64,000 nt of DNA from an uncultured bacterium (GTDB taxonomy: Bacteria > Planctomycetota > GCA-002687715), in the NCBI GenBank assembly GCA_902826835.1, contig CADEGH010000004.1:124001-188000 (forward strand), written 5' to 3'. A program made the translations under genes and the position numbers. Positions within the stretch are counted from its first letter, which is position 1, and every line of letters starts with the position of its first letter. Under the pieces are notes generated by a model that was not told the origin of the DNA, searched no databases, and saw only the letters and a list, made by a program, of their open reading frames with translations. Positions 33,555 to 41,434 of the stretch are shown here, in pieces.

Positions 33555-34226
33555 ATGACTTATCAGCACATGCGCATAGTCACGCAGTCGCAAAACCCCC
33601 GGCGTGGCGCCGCGACGGTGGGCTTGCTCGAGATCGCGATCGCCCTGCTCTTGGTGGTGGCGCTAGGCCTCGTGGGAATTCCCGCTTGGCAAAGCCGGCG
33701 CGTTCTGGATGCGGAACGATCCGTGGTCCGCACCCTGGTCAAGCTGCACGGGTTGCAAGCTTCGGAGCTCGCGCGGAATCCCGAACGCGGGTGGCTCGAA
33801 CTCCGCGAAATCCTGAGCCTTCCCGACCCGACACCCGGCGCCCCGAAGCCTATCGATCTAGGCCTCCGCGAGTCTGGCGAATTTGCGACGGACGGGGCCT
33901 ATTACTACGTCCTCTACCTGATCAGCCAGGACGGTATCGGAGTCCTCAGGCGGCCCACCGACGAGGCCCGTCTCCCCTACCTGCACGCAATCGTCTACGC
34001 TTGGCCGCGCAAGTTTGGCGCTACGGGGCGGCAGATCTACGCCCTGTCCGAGTCGGGAGCCCTGCTTTCCACCGACAATGCGTTGGACCCCAAGGAGGGC
34101 TCGAGCGAGGTACCGCCCTTCCATCTCATCGGAGGCTACCTCGGCCCCGACCATCCTCTCACGAAGGCGAGCCTGCGGTCCGAGGGTCACCGCTGGTCGC
34201 CGGTGGACGCGGTCACACCCCGCTGA
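33555..34226 (+). CDS. Pilin-like membrane protein of unknown function
   Basis: A 223-residue protein whose N-terminus (about residues 18-45) resembles a type IV pilin or pseudopilin: a basic leader, Gly then LLEIAIALLLVVALGLVG, with the Glu five residues after the Gly as in processed pilins, then helix continuing into ERSVVRTLVKLHGLQ. Residues 100-215 form a soluble domain with no match I recognise. This predicts an inner-membrane or pseudopilin-type protein. No prepilin peptidase or secretion ATPase is near. It shares a short divergent region with the CCA enzyme and overlaps the convergent gene by 40 bases. Confidence 0.6.
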   Translation: MTYQHMRIVTQSQNPRRGAATVGLLEIAIALLLVVALGLVGIPAWQSRRVLDAERSVVRTLVKLHGLQASELARNPERGWLELREILSLPDPTPGAPKPIDLGLRESGEFATDGAYYYVLYLISQDGIGVLRRPTDEARLPYLHAIVYAWPRKFGATGRQIYALSESGALLSTDNALDPKEGSSEVPPFHLIGGYLGPDHPLTKASLRSEGHRWSPVDAVTPR

Positions 34227-34792
34227 GGGCTCGGCGGCACCCGCCGAACGGACTCCACGATGAGATCGGCGAAGGCGGCGATCACGATCGCGTCGAGCGC
34301 GGCCACTCCGAGGGCCGCCAGGATGACCCAGGGCCAAGCGAACCCCGCCATGCGTCCGGCCCAGACCACGATCATCACCGCAAGCACGACATTCATCCGA
34401 ATCGCGTAGGCGACCTGGCTGCGCAGGGGCGAAAGCAGTTCCTCGAGACTGCGCGGACTTTTGTGCTGCAGAGCGCCGTCGAGCAAAGCCGCCTCCGCTT
34501 CGAGCACCAACAGATCCGAAGCTCCGAAGAGCCGCCGCGTTCGATGCAGATGATAGGCGAGGGTGAGTGCGGCACCGCCGTCGGTCAGGGGCTGTGCCGA
34601 CACTTCGATGTCCATCGGCCATTGTTCCAGGCGCGAACTGGTCCAGCGGCGCAATGGACTCCCCCGTCGCATGCGGAGTCGATGGGGCCCTGATTCGACA
34701 GGTGTGGCCTGCGTGGCCCGGAAGAAATCCTCCGCGGCCTGAAGGGCGGTTTCGGGATCCACGTCGGCGCGCAAAGAGAAGCTCTGAATCAT
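34187..34792 (-). CDS. Small membrane protein of unknown function
   Basis: A 201-residue protein with a soluble N-terminal part (1-115) that contains a YHLHRTRRLFGASDLLVLE stretch. Two adjacent membrane helices follow (about 134-153 and 157-182, AGFAWPWVILAALGVAALDAIVIAAFADLI). No family is recognised. ATG at 34792 overlaps the stop of the HEAT gene upstream (ATGA), so the two are probably coupled. Its 3' end runs 40 bases into the opposite-strand pilin-like gene. Confidence 0.6.
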   Translation of the reverse strand: MIQSFSLRADVDPETALQAAEDFFRATQATPVESGPHRLRMRRGSPLRRWTSSRLEQWPMDIEVSAQPLTDGGAALTLAYHLHRTRRLFGASDLLVLEAEAALLDGALQHKSPRSLEELLSPLRSQVAYAIRMNVVLAVMIVVWAGRMAGFAWPWVILAALGVAALDAIVIAAFADLIVESVRRVPPSPQRGVTASTGDQR

Positions 34793-36216
34793 CGGCGTTT
34801 GCGATCCCGAAGATCGTGAATGCGGAGGATCTGGTCGGTGAGCGCCGGATCGGCAGCCCGCCGCGCAAGCAACGCCTCTCGGGCCGCCGGCGTCCGAATC
34901 TCCCCGAGCCAGCGCAAGTATTCCGGCACCCAATCCGGCCGAGCGCCCTCGTCCCAAAGCTCGAGGATCCATCGGATTCCCTCGTCTCCGAGTCGAGAAC
35001 AGAGCGCTTGCACACCCGTGGGGTCCGTCATTTCCGGTGCGCTGGCCAGAGCTCGGAAGGCTTCGCGGGACGGCACTTCATCGGTCTCCGAGATGCCGAG
35101 CGCCAACGATCCGGCACCTTCCGGAATTCGCAGGTCGACGAGGTCCACGACTTGCGGCCAAGTCACCACCGGAACGCCAGCACCCAACCCGCGCAGTGCG
35201 CTCACGCGACTCTTGAGCGTGGCCTTTTCGTCGCGAGCGACGGCCAAGGCCTCGTCGATACGGACGCGATCCTGCAAGCGGATTCTCGCCCACACGAAGT
35301 GGGGGCGAGTATCCTCAGTGGCCGCAGCCTCGCCCTTGGCCAAGTCGGGCAGAGCCTCCACCAATGCTGCACTCACACACGCGTGGATAGTGGCGATGAC
35401 CACCAACGAAGACGGATGTTCGAGTTTCGGGAGGATGCCCTCGATGAATCCGCGTTCTCCCAGGTGAAAGAGCGCAGAGCGGATTTCGATCTCCTCCATC
35501 GGCTCCGTCGTCTTCGCGAGCTGCGCTTGGAGATCAGGAATCAACGATCGGTGCTCGGCTCCGGCAATCAGCCGCGCCACTTGGCCTCGGATCTCGACTC
35601 TCGAATCGCGCAGGGCTTCCGAGAGCAGCACCGGCAAACTCGGCCCTCCGCAGACGTAAGCCGCCTCCAGGATGGCGATGCGCGTGCGCGCTCCCTGGCC
35701 GCTCAATTCCCGCTCCAAGCGTCGGTAGGCTTCGAGCAGAGGCAGGGTCAATGCCGGCGATCGCTGCACCAGCGCGGCTTGGATTGCCGACTGCCGGACG
35801 ATGAGTTCTTCGTGATCGAGAAGCTTGGCGACGAGCGGCACAAATCGAGGATCTCGAATGCGAGCCGCCATGTCCGCGAACGCCCCCGCCTCGAATTTCG
35901 TGACGTGGGCCCGCTGGTCGAAGGCGACGAAGATCCGCTCAAGCACCGGCTCCTCGTCGGCGAGGAGCGCCAGGTCGTCACGGATCGCGCCGATCGCTTC
36001 GGAACGAGCCGTCGTGAGCGCCACGATGCACGCTTCGGCTTCGCGGAGTTTTTCCTCCACACTCAGACCAATATGAAAGGAGGGAGATCTCCCGGAAGCC
36101 ACCGGAGTCGGCGTCGTCGGGGCGGGCTGCTTTTTTTTCGAGGGAGTCAGTCTCGAAAGACCAAATCCCACTGCCACCGCGGCCAGGACCACGAGTAGCA
36201 CTCGTTCCCACTTCAT
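34789..36216 (-). CDS. Membrane-anchored HEAT-repeat protein
   Basis: A 475-residue protein with an N-terminal anchor or signal (VLLVVLAAVAVGFGLS, about 6-21) and a Lys/Pro/Thr-rich linker (25-45). HEAT-like repeats run from about 80 to 470, for example FVPLVAKLLDHEELIVRQSA and PVLLSEALRDSRVEIRGQV. It is probably held on the outer face of the inner membrane as a protein-binding surface. It is the third HEAT-type exported protein in the window. The stop overlaps the next start by 4 bases. Confidence 0.75.
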   Translation of the reverse strand: MKWERVLLVVLAAVAVGFGLSRLTPSKKKQPAPTTPTPVASGRSPSFHIGLSVEEKLREAEACIVALTTARSEAIGAIRDDLALLADEEPVLERIFVAFDQRAHVTKFEAGAFADMAARIRDPRFVPLVAKLLDHEELIVRQSAIQAALVQRSPALTLPLLEAYRRLERELSGQGARTRIAILEAAYVCGGPSLPVLLSEALRDSRVEIRGQVARLIAGAEHRSLIPDLQAQLAKTTEPMEEIEIRSALFHLGERGFIEGILPKLEHPSSLVVIATIHACVSAALVEALPDLAKGEAAATEDTRPHFVWARIRLQDRVRIDEALAVARDEKATLKSRVSALRGLGAGVPVVTWPQVVDLVDLRIPEGAGSLALGISETDEVPSREAFRALASAPEMTDPTGVQALCSRLGDEGIRWILELWDEGARPDWVPEYLRWLGEIRTPAAREALLARRAADPALTDQILRIHDLRDRKRR

Positions 36217-36412
36217 CGTCGTTCCCCGAAGAATGCGGCGCGGCTCCGCTTCGGAGCCCGTCCTGCGGACGAAGTTTGGAAGTTCGGCTCGCCCGGGACT
36301 ACCCCGTTATCGGGGCCGGAAGCGCGCCGTCCCCCGGACCCGTGCCGCCCCTCGCCTTGGTGCGGGCCGAGGCTCATTCGATCGCCATGAACCGCTGCAT
36401 GGGACGAGGCCG

Positions 36413-37966
36413 TCACGGTGCCTCGAGTAGGTTGGCCAACGGCACTCCGACTGCTCGCGCCAAGCGTTGCAGCGAAAGTCGATAGTCGAGTCGCGCCCGC
36501 ACCGTCTCGATGCGGCGTCGGCGCAGTTGATCTTCCACCTGAAAGACCTGGAAGTTGGTGGAGGTTTTGAGTTCCAGGCGCAGGCGTTCGTTTTCCAGTT
36601 GCTCCGCCGCCAGCCGGAGAGCTTCCGAGCGGGCGGCAATCGAGCGCTCGGCTACCTCTACGTCGCGGATGCTGCTGCGTAAGCGGAAAATCAAGGAGTG
36701 CCGGAGGTTGTCCAGTTCGAGCTTGCTCCGGCGTACCACCAATTGGGCCTCCCCCTCCCGCGCCCGCGCGGCCCGATTCCCGAGTGGCACTTCGAAGTTG
36801 ACGCCGATGCTCGCACTCGCCGCCCCTTCGTTCTCGGTGAAGGAATCGGTGAAAGCAGACAGCCACCGATCCGAGAGCCCGACCAAGCGACCGGTCGCGA
36901 AGAGATCCAACTTCGGCAACGACTCGTTTTCACGCTGCCTGAGGACGATTTCGGCGCGTGCGACCTCGTAGTGAGCCCGGAGCAACTCGGGAGCGTGGCT
37001 CTCCGCGACTTCGAGGACACGCGCGAACGGCAGGAGGGCCACTCTCTCGCTCGCGAGGATTTCCGTCGGCTCGAGTTCGAGCTGCCAATCCGATGGCGAT
37101 TCAAAGGCGAGGATCAAAAGGCGAAGTTGGTCCATGGCCCGCCACACGGCCGCGTCCCCGACCACCACATCGGCCCGCCGCTCGGCAATCGCCGATTCGG
37201 CCGAAGTGATCTCGACTCTCGGCAGCGCTCCGCTTTCGACGCGAATTTTGGTGATCGCGAGTTGCTCTTCGGCGAGGCTCAAGCTCTGTCGACGAAGGCC
37301 CGCGTCTTCCCGGGCGAAGATCAAGTCGTAGTACGCCTGATCCACTTCACCCAGCTTGGCCAAGACGTCGACGCGGTAGGTCTCGTGAGCGCCACCTGCC
37401 GCCAATTCCAGGGCTCGAATCGGCGCCGTCTGGTATTCCTCGAAGGCCCCGCGCAAGAGCGGTTGCGTCAAGCTCAGGCTCGTAGCGTGGTTGAAGATGG
37501 GGGTGAGGCCCGAGTTGCGTTGAAAATCCGAGTAGTCCGCGCCCAGGCTGAGCTCCCAAGCCAATCCGCTTCGGAGCAGCCCCCGCGCACCCAGGGTGGC
37601 CTCTCCGACATCACCCGTCTGAGAGATGATTCGAGTCACGCTGGGAGAGAGCGGATCGGCCGGGTTCAGAGGGAAGTTCGAAGAAAAGAGCACTTCCGAG
37701 CGCCCGATCGACGCCGTCCCGAACAGGGTGGGATCAAACGCGGCCAACGCCTCGCGAATCCGCTCGCGCTGAATTTCCTCGTCGATGAGGCGGGATCTCA
37801 ACGTCAGATTGTTCCGCAAGGCAAGCGAGACGGCATCGTCCAGACTCAATTTGAGCGAGGAAGGCAGGGGCTCTTGGCCCGACAATCCGATCGGCAAAAG
37901 CAAAATCCACATCGCGAGCCGTCGCATGCCCGCGGCCAGCCGATTCCACCGCGGACTATTGTGCAT
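36413..37966 (-). CDS. TolC-family outer-membrane efflux protein
   Basis: A 517-residue protein with a signal peptide (LAMWILLLPIGLSGQ, ending about residue 30) and two repeats of coiled coil plus strand characteristic of TolC/OEP. The start SLKLSLDDAVSLALRNNLTL is the family's hallmark. Long helices follow at about 60-110, 190-270, 310-355 and 415-480, with a final RLDYRLSLQRLARAVG. TolC proteins form trimeric channels from periplasm to exterior for efflux pumps or type I secretion. No RND pump or membrane-fusion gene is adjacent. It overlaps the upstream HEAT gene by 11 bases, so the two may be expressed together. Confidence 0.88.
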   Translation of the reverse strand: MHNSPRWNRLAAGMRRLAMWILLLPIGLSGQEPLPSSLKLSLDDAVSLALRNNLTLRSRLIDEEIQRERIREALAAFDPTLFGTASIGRSEVLFSSNFPLNPADPLSPSVTRIISQTGDVGEATLGARGLLRSGLAWELSLGADYSDFQRNSGLTPIFNHATSLSLTQPLLRGAFEEYQTAPIRALELAAGGAHETYRVDVLAKLGEVDQAYYDLIFAREDAGLRRQSLSLAEEQLAITKIRVESGALPRVEITSAESAIAERRADVVVGDAAVWRAMDQLRLLILAFESPSDWQLELEPTEILASERVALLPFARVLEVAESHAPELLRAHYEVARAEIVLRQRENESLPKLDLFATGRLVGLSDRWLSAFTDSFTENEGAASASIGVNFEVPLGNRAARAREGEAQLVVRRSKLELDNLRHSLIFRLRSSIRDVEVAERSIAARSEALRLAAEQLENERLRLELKTSTNFQVFQVEDQLRRRRIETVRARLDYRLSLQRLARAVGVPLANLLEAP

Positions 37967-39161
37967 AGTAGGTTTTCCGCGCGCGCAGTCGTCGCTTGGA
38001 CTCTTCCTTCGCGAACTTCGGATCCAAGAGCTCGTCGATCCTCTTGACCAGGCTTGGTTCGCCGGAAGCCCCACGCAAGCGGCCCTGCACCCCCTGCAAG
38101 AGAGTTTCGGCCTCGGGGCCCCCGATCCGTGCCAAAGCAGTCAAGGTCTCCTCCAAGAGCTCCGGCCGACTCAGCTTGGCGCGAAGGAACCCTATAGCCT
38201 CGGGATTGCCGACTTTGCCGATCGCTTCGACTCGCATGAGGGCTTCGACACCGGGAACACCCGGGAAACCCCGCACCAGCCCATCCAAGGACTCCGGCTC
38301 CCCGAGTTCGCCGATCCAGTACGCGGCCCGAGCTCGCACCGCGGGGCTGGAATCGCCGAGCGCGCCGGCAAAAAAGCCGGCGGCTGTCGCTCCCCGCTTC
38401 TTGGCGAGGTCGGACAGAATGGTGAGCCGCTCCGTTTCCTCCGCGCTCCGTTTCCACCGCTCCACCACCTCTCCCCAGGCCTGTTTCAGGGCAGGATCCC
38501 GCGTGCTCGCGAGGAGCGGAGCGAAGTCGCCGAAGGCGGCACTTTGGAGTTCGCCGGCCAGACGCTTGGCCAAAGCCTCGTCCTCCGTCGGTAGCCGTGG
38601 CAAGAGCTTGGCGAATCGGTCGGCATCCGCGGCATCCATGCGGTGCGGTACTTCCCGAACCAACTCGTTCAGCTCCCGCAAGCCGACTCGCCTTCCGAAC
38701 ACGGACACACTTTCCAATCCCACCCACGCGATGGACCTTCGAGCGTCTTGGCGGTGCTGAATGGGATCGGAAGCCTGCATGGCGAGGTATCGAACCAAGA
38801 GGCCAGGCACGATTTCCTCGTCATCGATGGTGATGTCCACCAGATCGATCAAGTCGAAGATCGCGCCGCTTTCCAACCCGCGCAGGAACAAGAGTTTGGG
38901 GAGTTCAGGCACGCCTGACAGTCGAGCAGTGGGCGTTCGCACGAGGATTCGATCGGGGGCTTTGCCTCGAAAGACACTGCGCACCCAAAACGGCACCACG
39001 CCGAAGTCCTGACTGCTTCCTCCCGCCCTCTTCTCCATTTCCGCGCGCACGATCACCGAAGATCGGTCCAAGAGCGCACCGTGGAGGTAGCTCAGCGGCG
39101 CCTGGCCAAGTGCCATTCCACAGAGCAGAAGTACTGCCAAGCGCGACCCCAAAACCATCAT
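37956..39161 (-). CDS. Exported HEAT-repeat protein
   Basis: A 401-residue protein with a signal peptide (VLLLCGMALGQAPL, about 1-20). An N-terminal domain of about 130 residues contains RAEMEKRAGGS and VRSVFRGKAPDRILV, a beta-rich pattern common in Gram-negative periplasmic proteins. HEAT-like repeats follow from about 160 to 370, including GALGDSSPAVRARAAYWIG and RVEAIGKVGNPEAIGFLRA. The tail is very basic (EESKRRLRARKTYYAQ). It runs into the TolC gene by 11 bases. The function is unknown; the TolC pairing hints at an envelope role. Confidence 0.7.
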   Translation of the reverse strand: MMVLGSRLAVLLLCGMALGQAPLSYLHGALLDRSSVIVRAEMEKRAGGSSQDFGVVPFWVRSVFRGKAPDRILVRTPTARLSGVPELPKLLFLRGLESGAIFDLIDLVDITIDDEEIVPGLLVRYLAMQASDPIQHRQDARRSIAWVGLESVSVFGRRVGLRELNELVREVPHRMDAADADRFAKLLPRLPTEDEALAKRLAGELQSAAFGDFAPLLASTRDPALKQAWGEVVERWKRSAEETERLTILSDLAKKRGATAAGFFAGALGDSSPAVRARAAYWIGELGEPESLDGLVRGFPGVPGVEALMRVEAIGKVGNPEAIGFLRAKLSRPELLEETLTALARIGGPEAETLLQGVQGRLRGASGEPSLVKRIDELLDPKFAKEESKRRLRARKTYYAQ

Positions 39162-39354
39162 CTGCGCAGCTTAGCAACTGCCCCCCGGGGGACTCAGGCA
39201 CTGGGGTCAGACCCTCGATTCCAGTGACGGTTTGTGACGACCTTCGCGACTCGCAGGGGCCGCTGGGCGGGTCAGCTCTCCTCGCTGCATCTCGGCGAAG
39301 CTACAGGTAGAGCCCCCCCGGGCGCCCGAAGACCACCCCCCCCACCCCGATCAA

Positions 39355-39540
39355 TCAAGACTCGGTACGCACCTGCTGGAGGTGGGCAGCCAAAGCGTTC
39401 TCGCGCTCCCGGATCTTGTGATTGCGAACGAGCAAGTAGCGCTTCACTTCCTCAAGGGTTCCGCTGAACATGCGGTCCGATCCATCGACCACCGCGTAGA
39501 TCTTCTTTCCGCGCAACGTTCCGGTGAAGGTGACTTTCAT
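39355..39540 (-). CDS. Small protein of unknown function (61 residues)
   Basis: A short open frame starting at ATG 39540, with GGAG 8 bases upstream. The protein begins with a beta-like stretch (KVTFTGTLRGKKIYAVVDG), then a helix (TLEEVKRYLLVRNHKIRERENALAAHL). The composition looks like a real folded small protein, with regular charge spacing, rather than a chance frame. No family is recognised. It stands alone, with gaps on both sides. Confidence 0.5.
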   Translation of the reverse strand: MKVTFTGTLRGKKIYAVVDGSDRMFSGTLEEVKRYLLVRNHKIRERENALAAHLQQVRTES

Positions 39541-39675
39541 GTGAGGACTCCCGCGACCCTGGGGGTACGAGCTCAGGGACACCATGCCTTTCGCAAATTC
39601 AGGACCAGAGTGCATTCCCGGAGAGCCCGAACAGCAGTGCCACTTCTAAATCATTAAGCCCGTTCGAGTTACGGC

Positions 39676-39828
39676 TCACGACACCGGGAGATAGCAGACC
39701 AGCGGCGGAGGTGGGCGACCATTTCGTTGACGAGTCTCGTCACTCACTGCCCGATTTGGTGCAGCCAGCCGAGGAATCGTGCGGGAGAGCACTAACCCGA
39801 CGAAGACCGCCAGAAGCAACCGGCTCAC
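39676..39828 (-). CDS. Small membrane protein (50 residues) coupled to the anti-sigma-like gene
   Basis: This frame starts at GTG 39828, whose last two bases plus the next form the TGA stop of the upstream gene (GTGA). The protein is one hydrophobic helix (RLLLAVFVGLVL, about 3-14) followed by a basic, Pro-rich tail (RQRNGRPPPPL). It is just below the size most annotation keeps. The exact overlap with the upstream stop and the clean membrane helix favour a real, translationally coupled gene. A larger in-frame start upstream would overlap the previous gene deeply and is unlikely. Confidence 0.5.
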   Translation of the reverse strand: MSRLLLAVFVGLVLSRTIPRLAAPNRAVSDETRQRNGRPPPPLVCYLPVS

Positions 39829-40271
39829 TTGCCCGAGGAAGGTGACGAGCTGGCCACGTTTTGAACCGGGATCGTCTGGAAGGTGTCGGGGGAGGCCATC
39901 ATTTGGGCCAGCCAAAGTCCGAGCAGAATTCCCGCGTAGAGGGCGATCGCTCGACCGAGCCATCGAGTGGATTTCGAAAGCTGAAACCACCGCCCGAGCA
40001 GGGTCCCGCGTTCCACGTTGTCCCTGGATGAGCCAAGGGCAGCGGGAGATCCCGCTTCTCTCACCAGGACCTGCGAAGACCAAGCCCGGGCAAGGTTGGG
40101 CGAGACCCGCGGCAAGGCTTCGATGGCCTTCTGGCGAAACCGGAGGAGCGAGCGGAGTTCGGGGTCACCCGCGAGTGCGTCGGCCGGGCGCGTGGCCCCC
40201 GGCGCAACCGCGTCCGCAAAATCCTCAACCTGGCGGGTGAGGCGACCATCGGGATTGGGCGGAATTGTCAT
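39825..40271 (-). CDS. Single-pass membrane protein, possible anti-sigma factor
   Basis: A 148-residue protein with a soluble acidic N-terminal part (1-95) and one membrane helix near residues 105-125 (AIALYAGILLGLWLAQMM). A short Ser-rich tail (SSSPSSGK) follows. Position directly after an ECF sigma gene (48-base gap) and single-pass topology fit an anti-sigma factor, but no zinc-binding HxxxCxxC motif is present, so this is inference. ATG at 40271 is the first methionine. Confidence 0.55.
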   Translation of the reverse strand: MTIPPNPDGRLTRQVEDFADAVAPGATRPADALAGDPELRSLLRFRQKAIEALPRVSPNLARAWSSQVLVREAGSPAALGSSRDNVERGTLLGRWFQLSKSTRWLGRAIALYAGILLGLWLAQMMASPDTFQTIPVQNVASSSPSSGK

Positions 40272-40319
40272 GGCGTGATCCAAAGGGGTATCCCATCAAC
40301 GGTCCGGACCCGTCCAGGT

Positions 40320-40949
40320 TCACCCGCTGAGCTCCGGAAAATCCGGCCCCAAGAACTCTCGTAACCGACGGTAGGCGTGCCACATGCGCGACTTGATCGT
40401 ACCGACCGGGACCCCCAGGCGCTCGGCAATTTGGGCGTAGGGAGTGTCGAAGAATTCGGCCAGTTCGAAGACCTGGCGCATTTCCGGCGGAAGAGCACGT
40501 ACAGCGCGCACGAGCAGGCCTCGGAGGTCCTCGCGTTCCAAGCGCCCCGAGACCCTCTCCGAAGTCTCGCCGGCTGCCCAGTGCACGGGTTCGGGCAGTT
40601 CCTCACCATCATCGTCTCCTTGGCCTGCGGCCGCGGCCGGCCGGCTCGCGGCGCTCCGATACCAGTCGATCCACAGGTTGCGCGCTACGCGGTACAGGAA
40701 GGTCGTGAATTTGGCATCGGGGCGATAGTCACTGCGAGCTCGGAACACCTTGGCCCATGCCTCCTGGGAAAGATCCTCGGCGAGAGCGTGGTCTCCGGAC
40801 TGCACGATGAAATACCGAAGTAGCCGCGTGCTGTGGCGGCCTACCAGCTCGGCGAAGGCCTCCTGGTCATCTTCGCGCACTCGCAGCATGAGTTGCACGT
40901 CCGGATCGCGCATCGGCTGGGGCAACGGGGAATCGGGAGGCAGGTTCAT
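40320..40949 (-). CDS. ECF-type RNA polymerase sigma factor
   Basis: A 209-residue sigma factor with only regions 2 and 4. Region 2 (about 25-95) has HALAEDLSQEAWAKVFRA and KFTTFLYRVARNLWIDWYR, the -10 recognition helix. Region 4 (about 140-200) has LPPEMRQVFELAEFFDTPYAQIAERLGVPVGTIKSR, the -35 helix-turn-helix. A Gly/Asp/Glu-rich linker (about 100-130) joins them. ECF factors redirect RNA polymerase to stress or envelope promoters. Its start overlaps the tsaE stop (ATGA), so it may be co-expressed with housekeeping genes; a separate promoter inside tsaE is also possible. Confidence 0.9.
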   Translation of the reverse strand: MNLPPDSPLPQPMRDPDVQLMLRVREDDQEAFAELVGRHSTRLLRYFIVQSGDHALAEDLSQEAWAKVFRARSDYRPDAKFTTFLYRVARNLWIDWYRSAASRPAAAAGQGDDDGEELPEPVHWAAGETSERVSGRLEREDLRGLLVRAVRALPPEMRQVFELAEFFDTPYAQIAERLGVPVGTIKSRMWHAYRRLREFLGPDFPELSG

Positions 40950-41434
40950 GCGAACTCCGGTTCGTCCCGTGGGCGATCGGAAAAGCCGCTCGCCGCCCGC
41001 GCCGGACCGCGAATGTGGAGCCGCCTCACGTCCTCACCTCCGTGGTCGATCCGGACCTCCCAGGTTTGATCCGAGGCGATCGAAGGACAGCGCTCCGGCC
41101 ATTCGATCAAAGACACTGCTCGCGGGTCGGAAAGGCCGTCGAGGACCCCCTGGCGAGTCGCCGAGGCCTCATCCTCGATTCGATACAGGTCGGCGTGCAC
41201 GATCGGAAGCCGACCGCCTTCGTAGACGTGAACGAGCGCAAAAGTGGGACTCGCCACCTCGCGGGGGTCGGAAAGGTGCAACCCGCGGGCAATTCCGCGC
41301 ACGAGTGCAGTCTTTCCGGCTCCGAGTTCCCCGCGCAGAAGGACACGATCGCCGGCTTCGAGACGGGCGCCGATGCGCTCGCCAACCCGTTCGGTGGCTT
41401 CGACCGAGTCTGTGCGCAGCTCCCACTCATTCAT
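40946..41434 (-). CDS. tsaE: tRNA threonylcarbamoyladenosine biosynthesis ATPase
   Basis: A 162-residue P-loop protein with Walker A GELGAGKT and the family motifs VASPTFALVHVYEG, HADLYRIED and LIEWPER. TsaE works with TsaB and TsaD to place the t6A modification at A37 of ANN-decoding tRNAs. It overlaps thiL by 8 bases and the sigma gene by 4. The C-terminus is somewhat longer than usual. TsaB and TsaD are not in the window. Confidence 0.92.
   Translation of the reverse strand: MNEWELRTDSVEATERVGERIGARLEAGDRVLLRGELGAGKTALVRGIARGLHLSDPREVASPTFALVHVYEGGRLPIVHADLYRIEDEASATRQGVLDGLSDPRAVSLIEWPERCPSIASDQTWEVRIDHGGEDVRRLHIRGPARAASGFSDRPRDEPEFA

Noticed and set aside
36213..36866. A 217-residue minus-strand open frame overlapping the end of the TolC gene
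   Set aside because: It overlaps the conserved C-terminus of the TolC protein in another frame and is Arg/Gly/Pro-rich with no domain.
39676..40083. A 135-residue version of the small membrane protein
   Set aside because: Only the last 50 residues are free of overlap with the 148-residue gene; the longer start would lie deep inside that gene, and GTGA coupling supports the short form.
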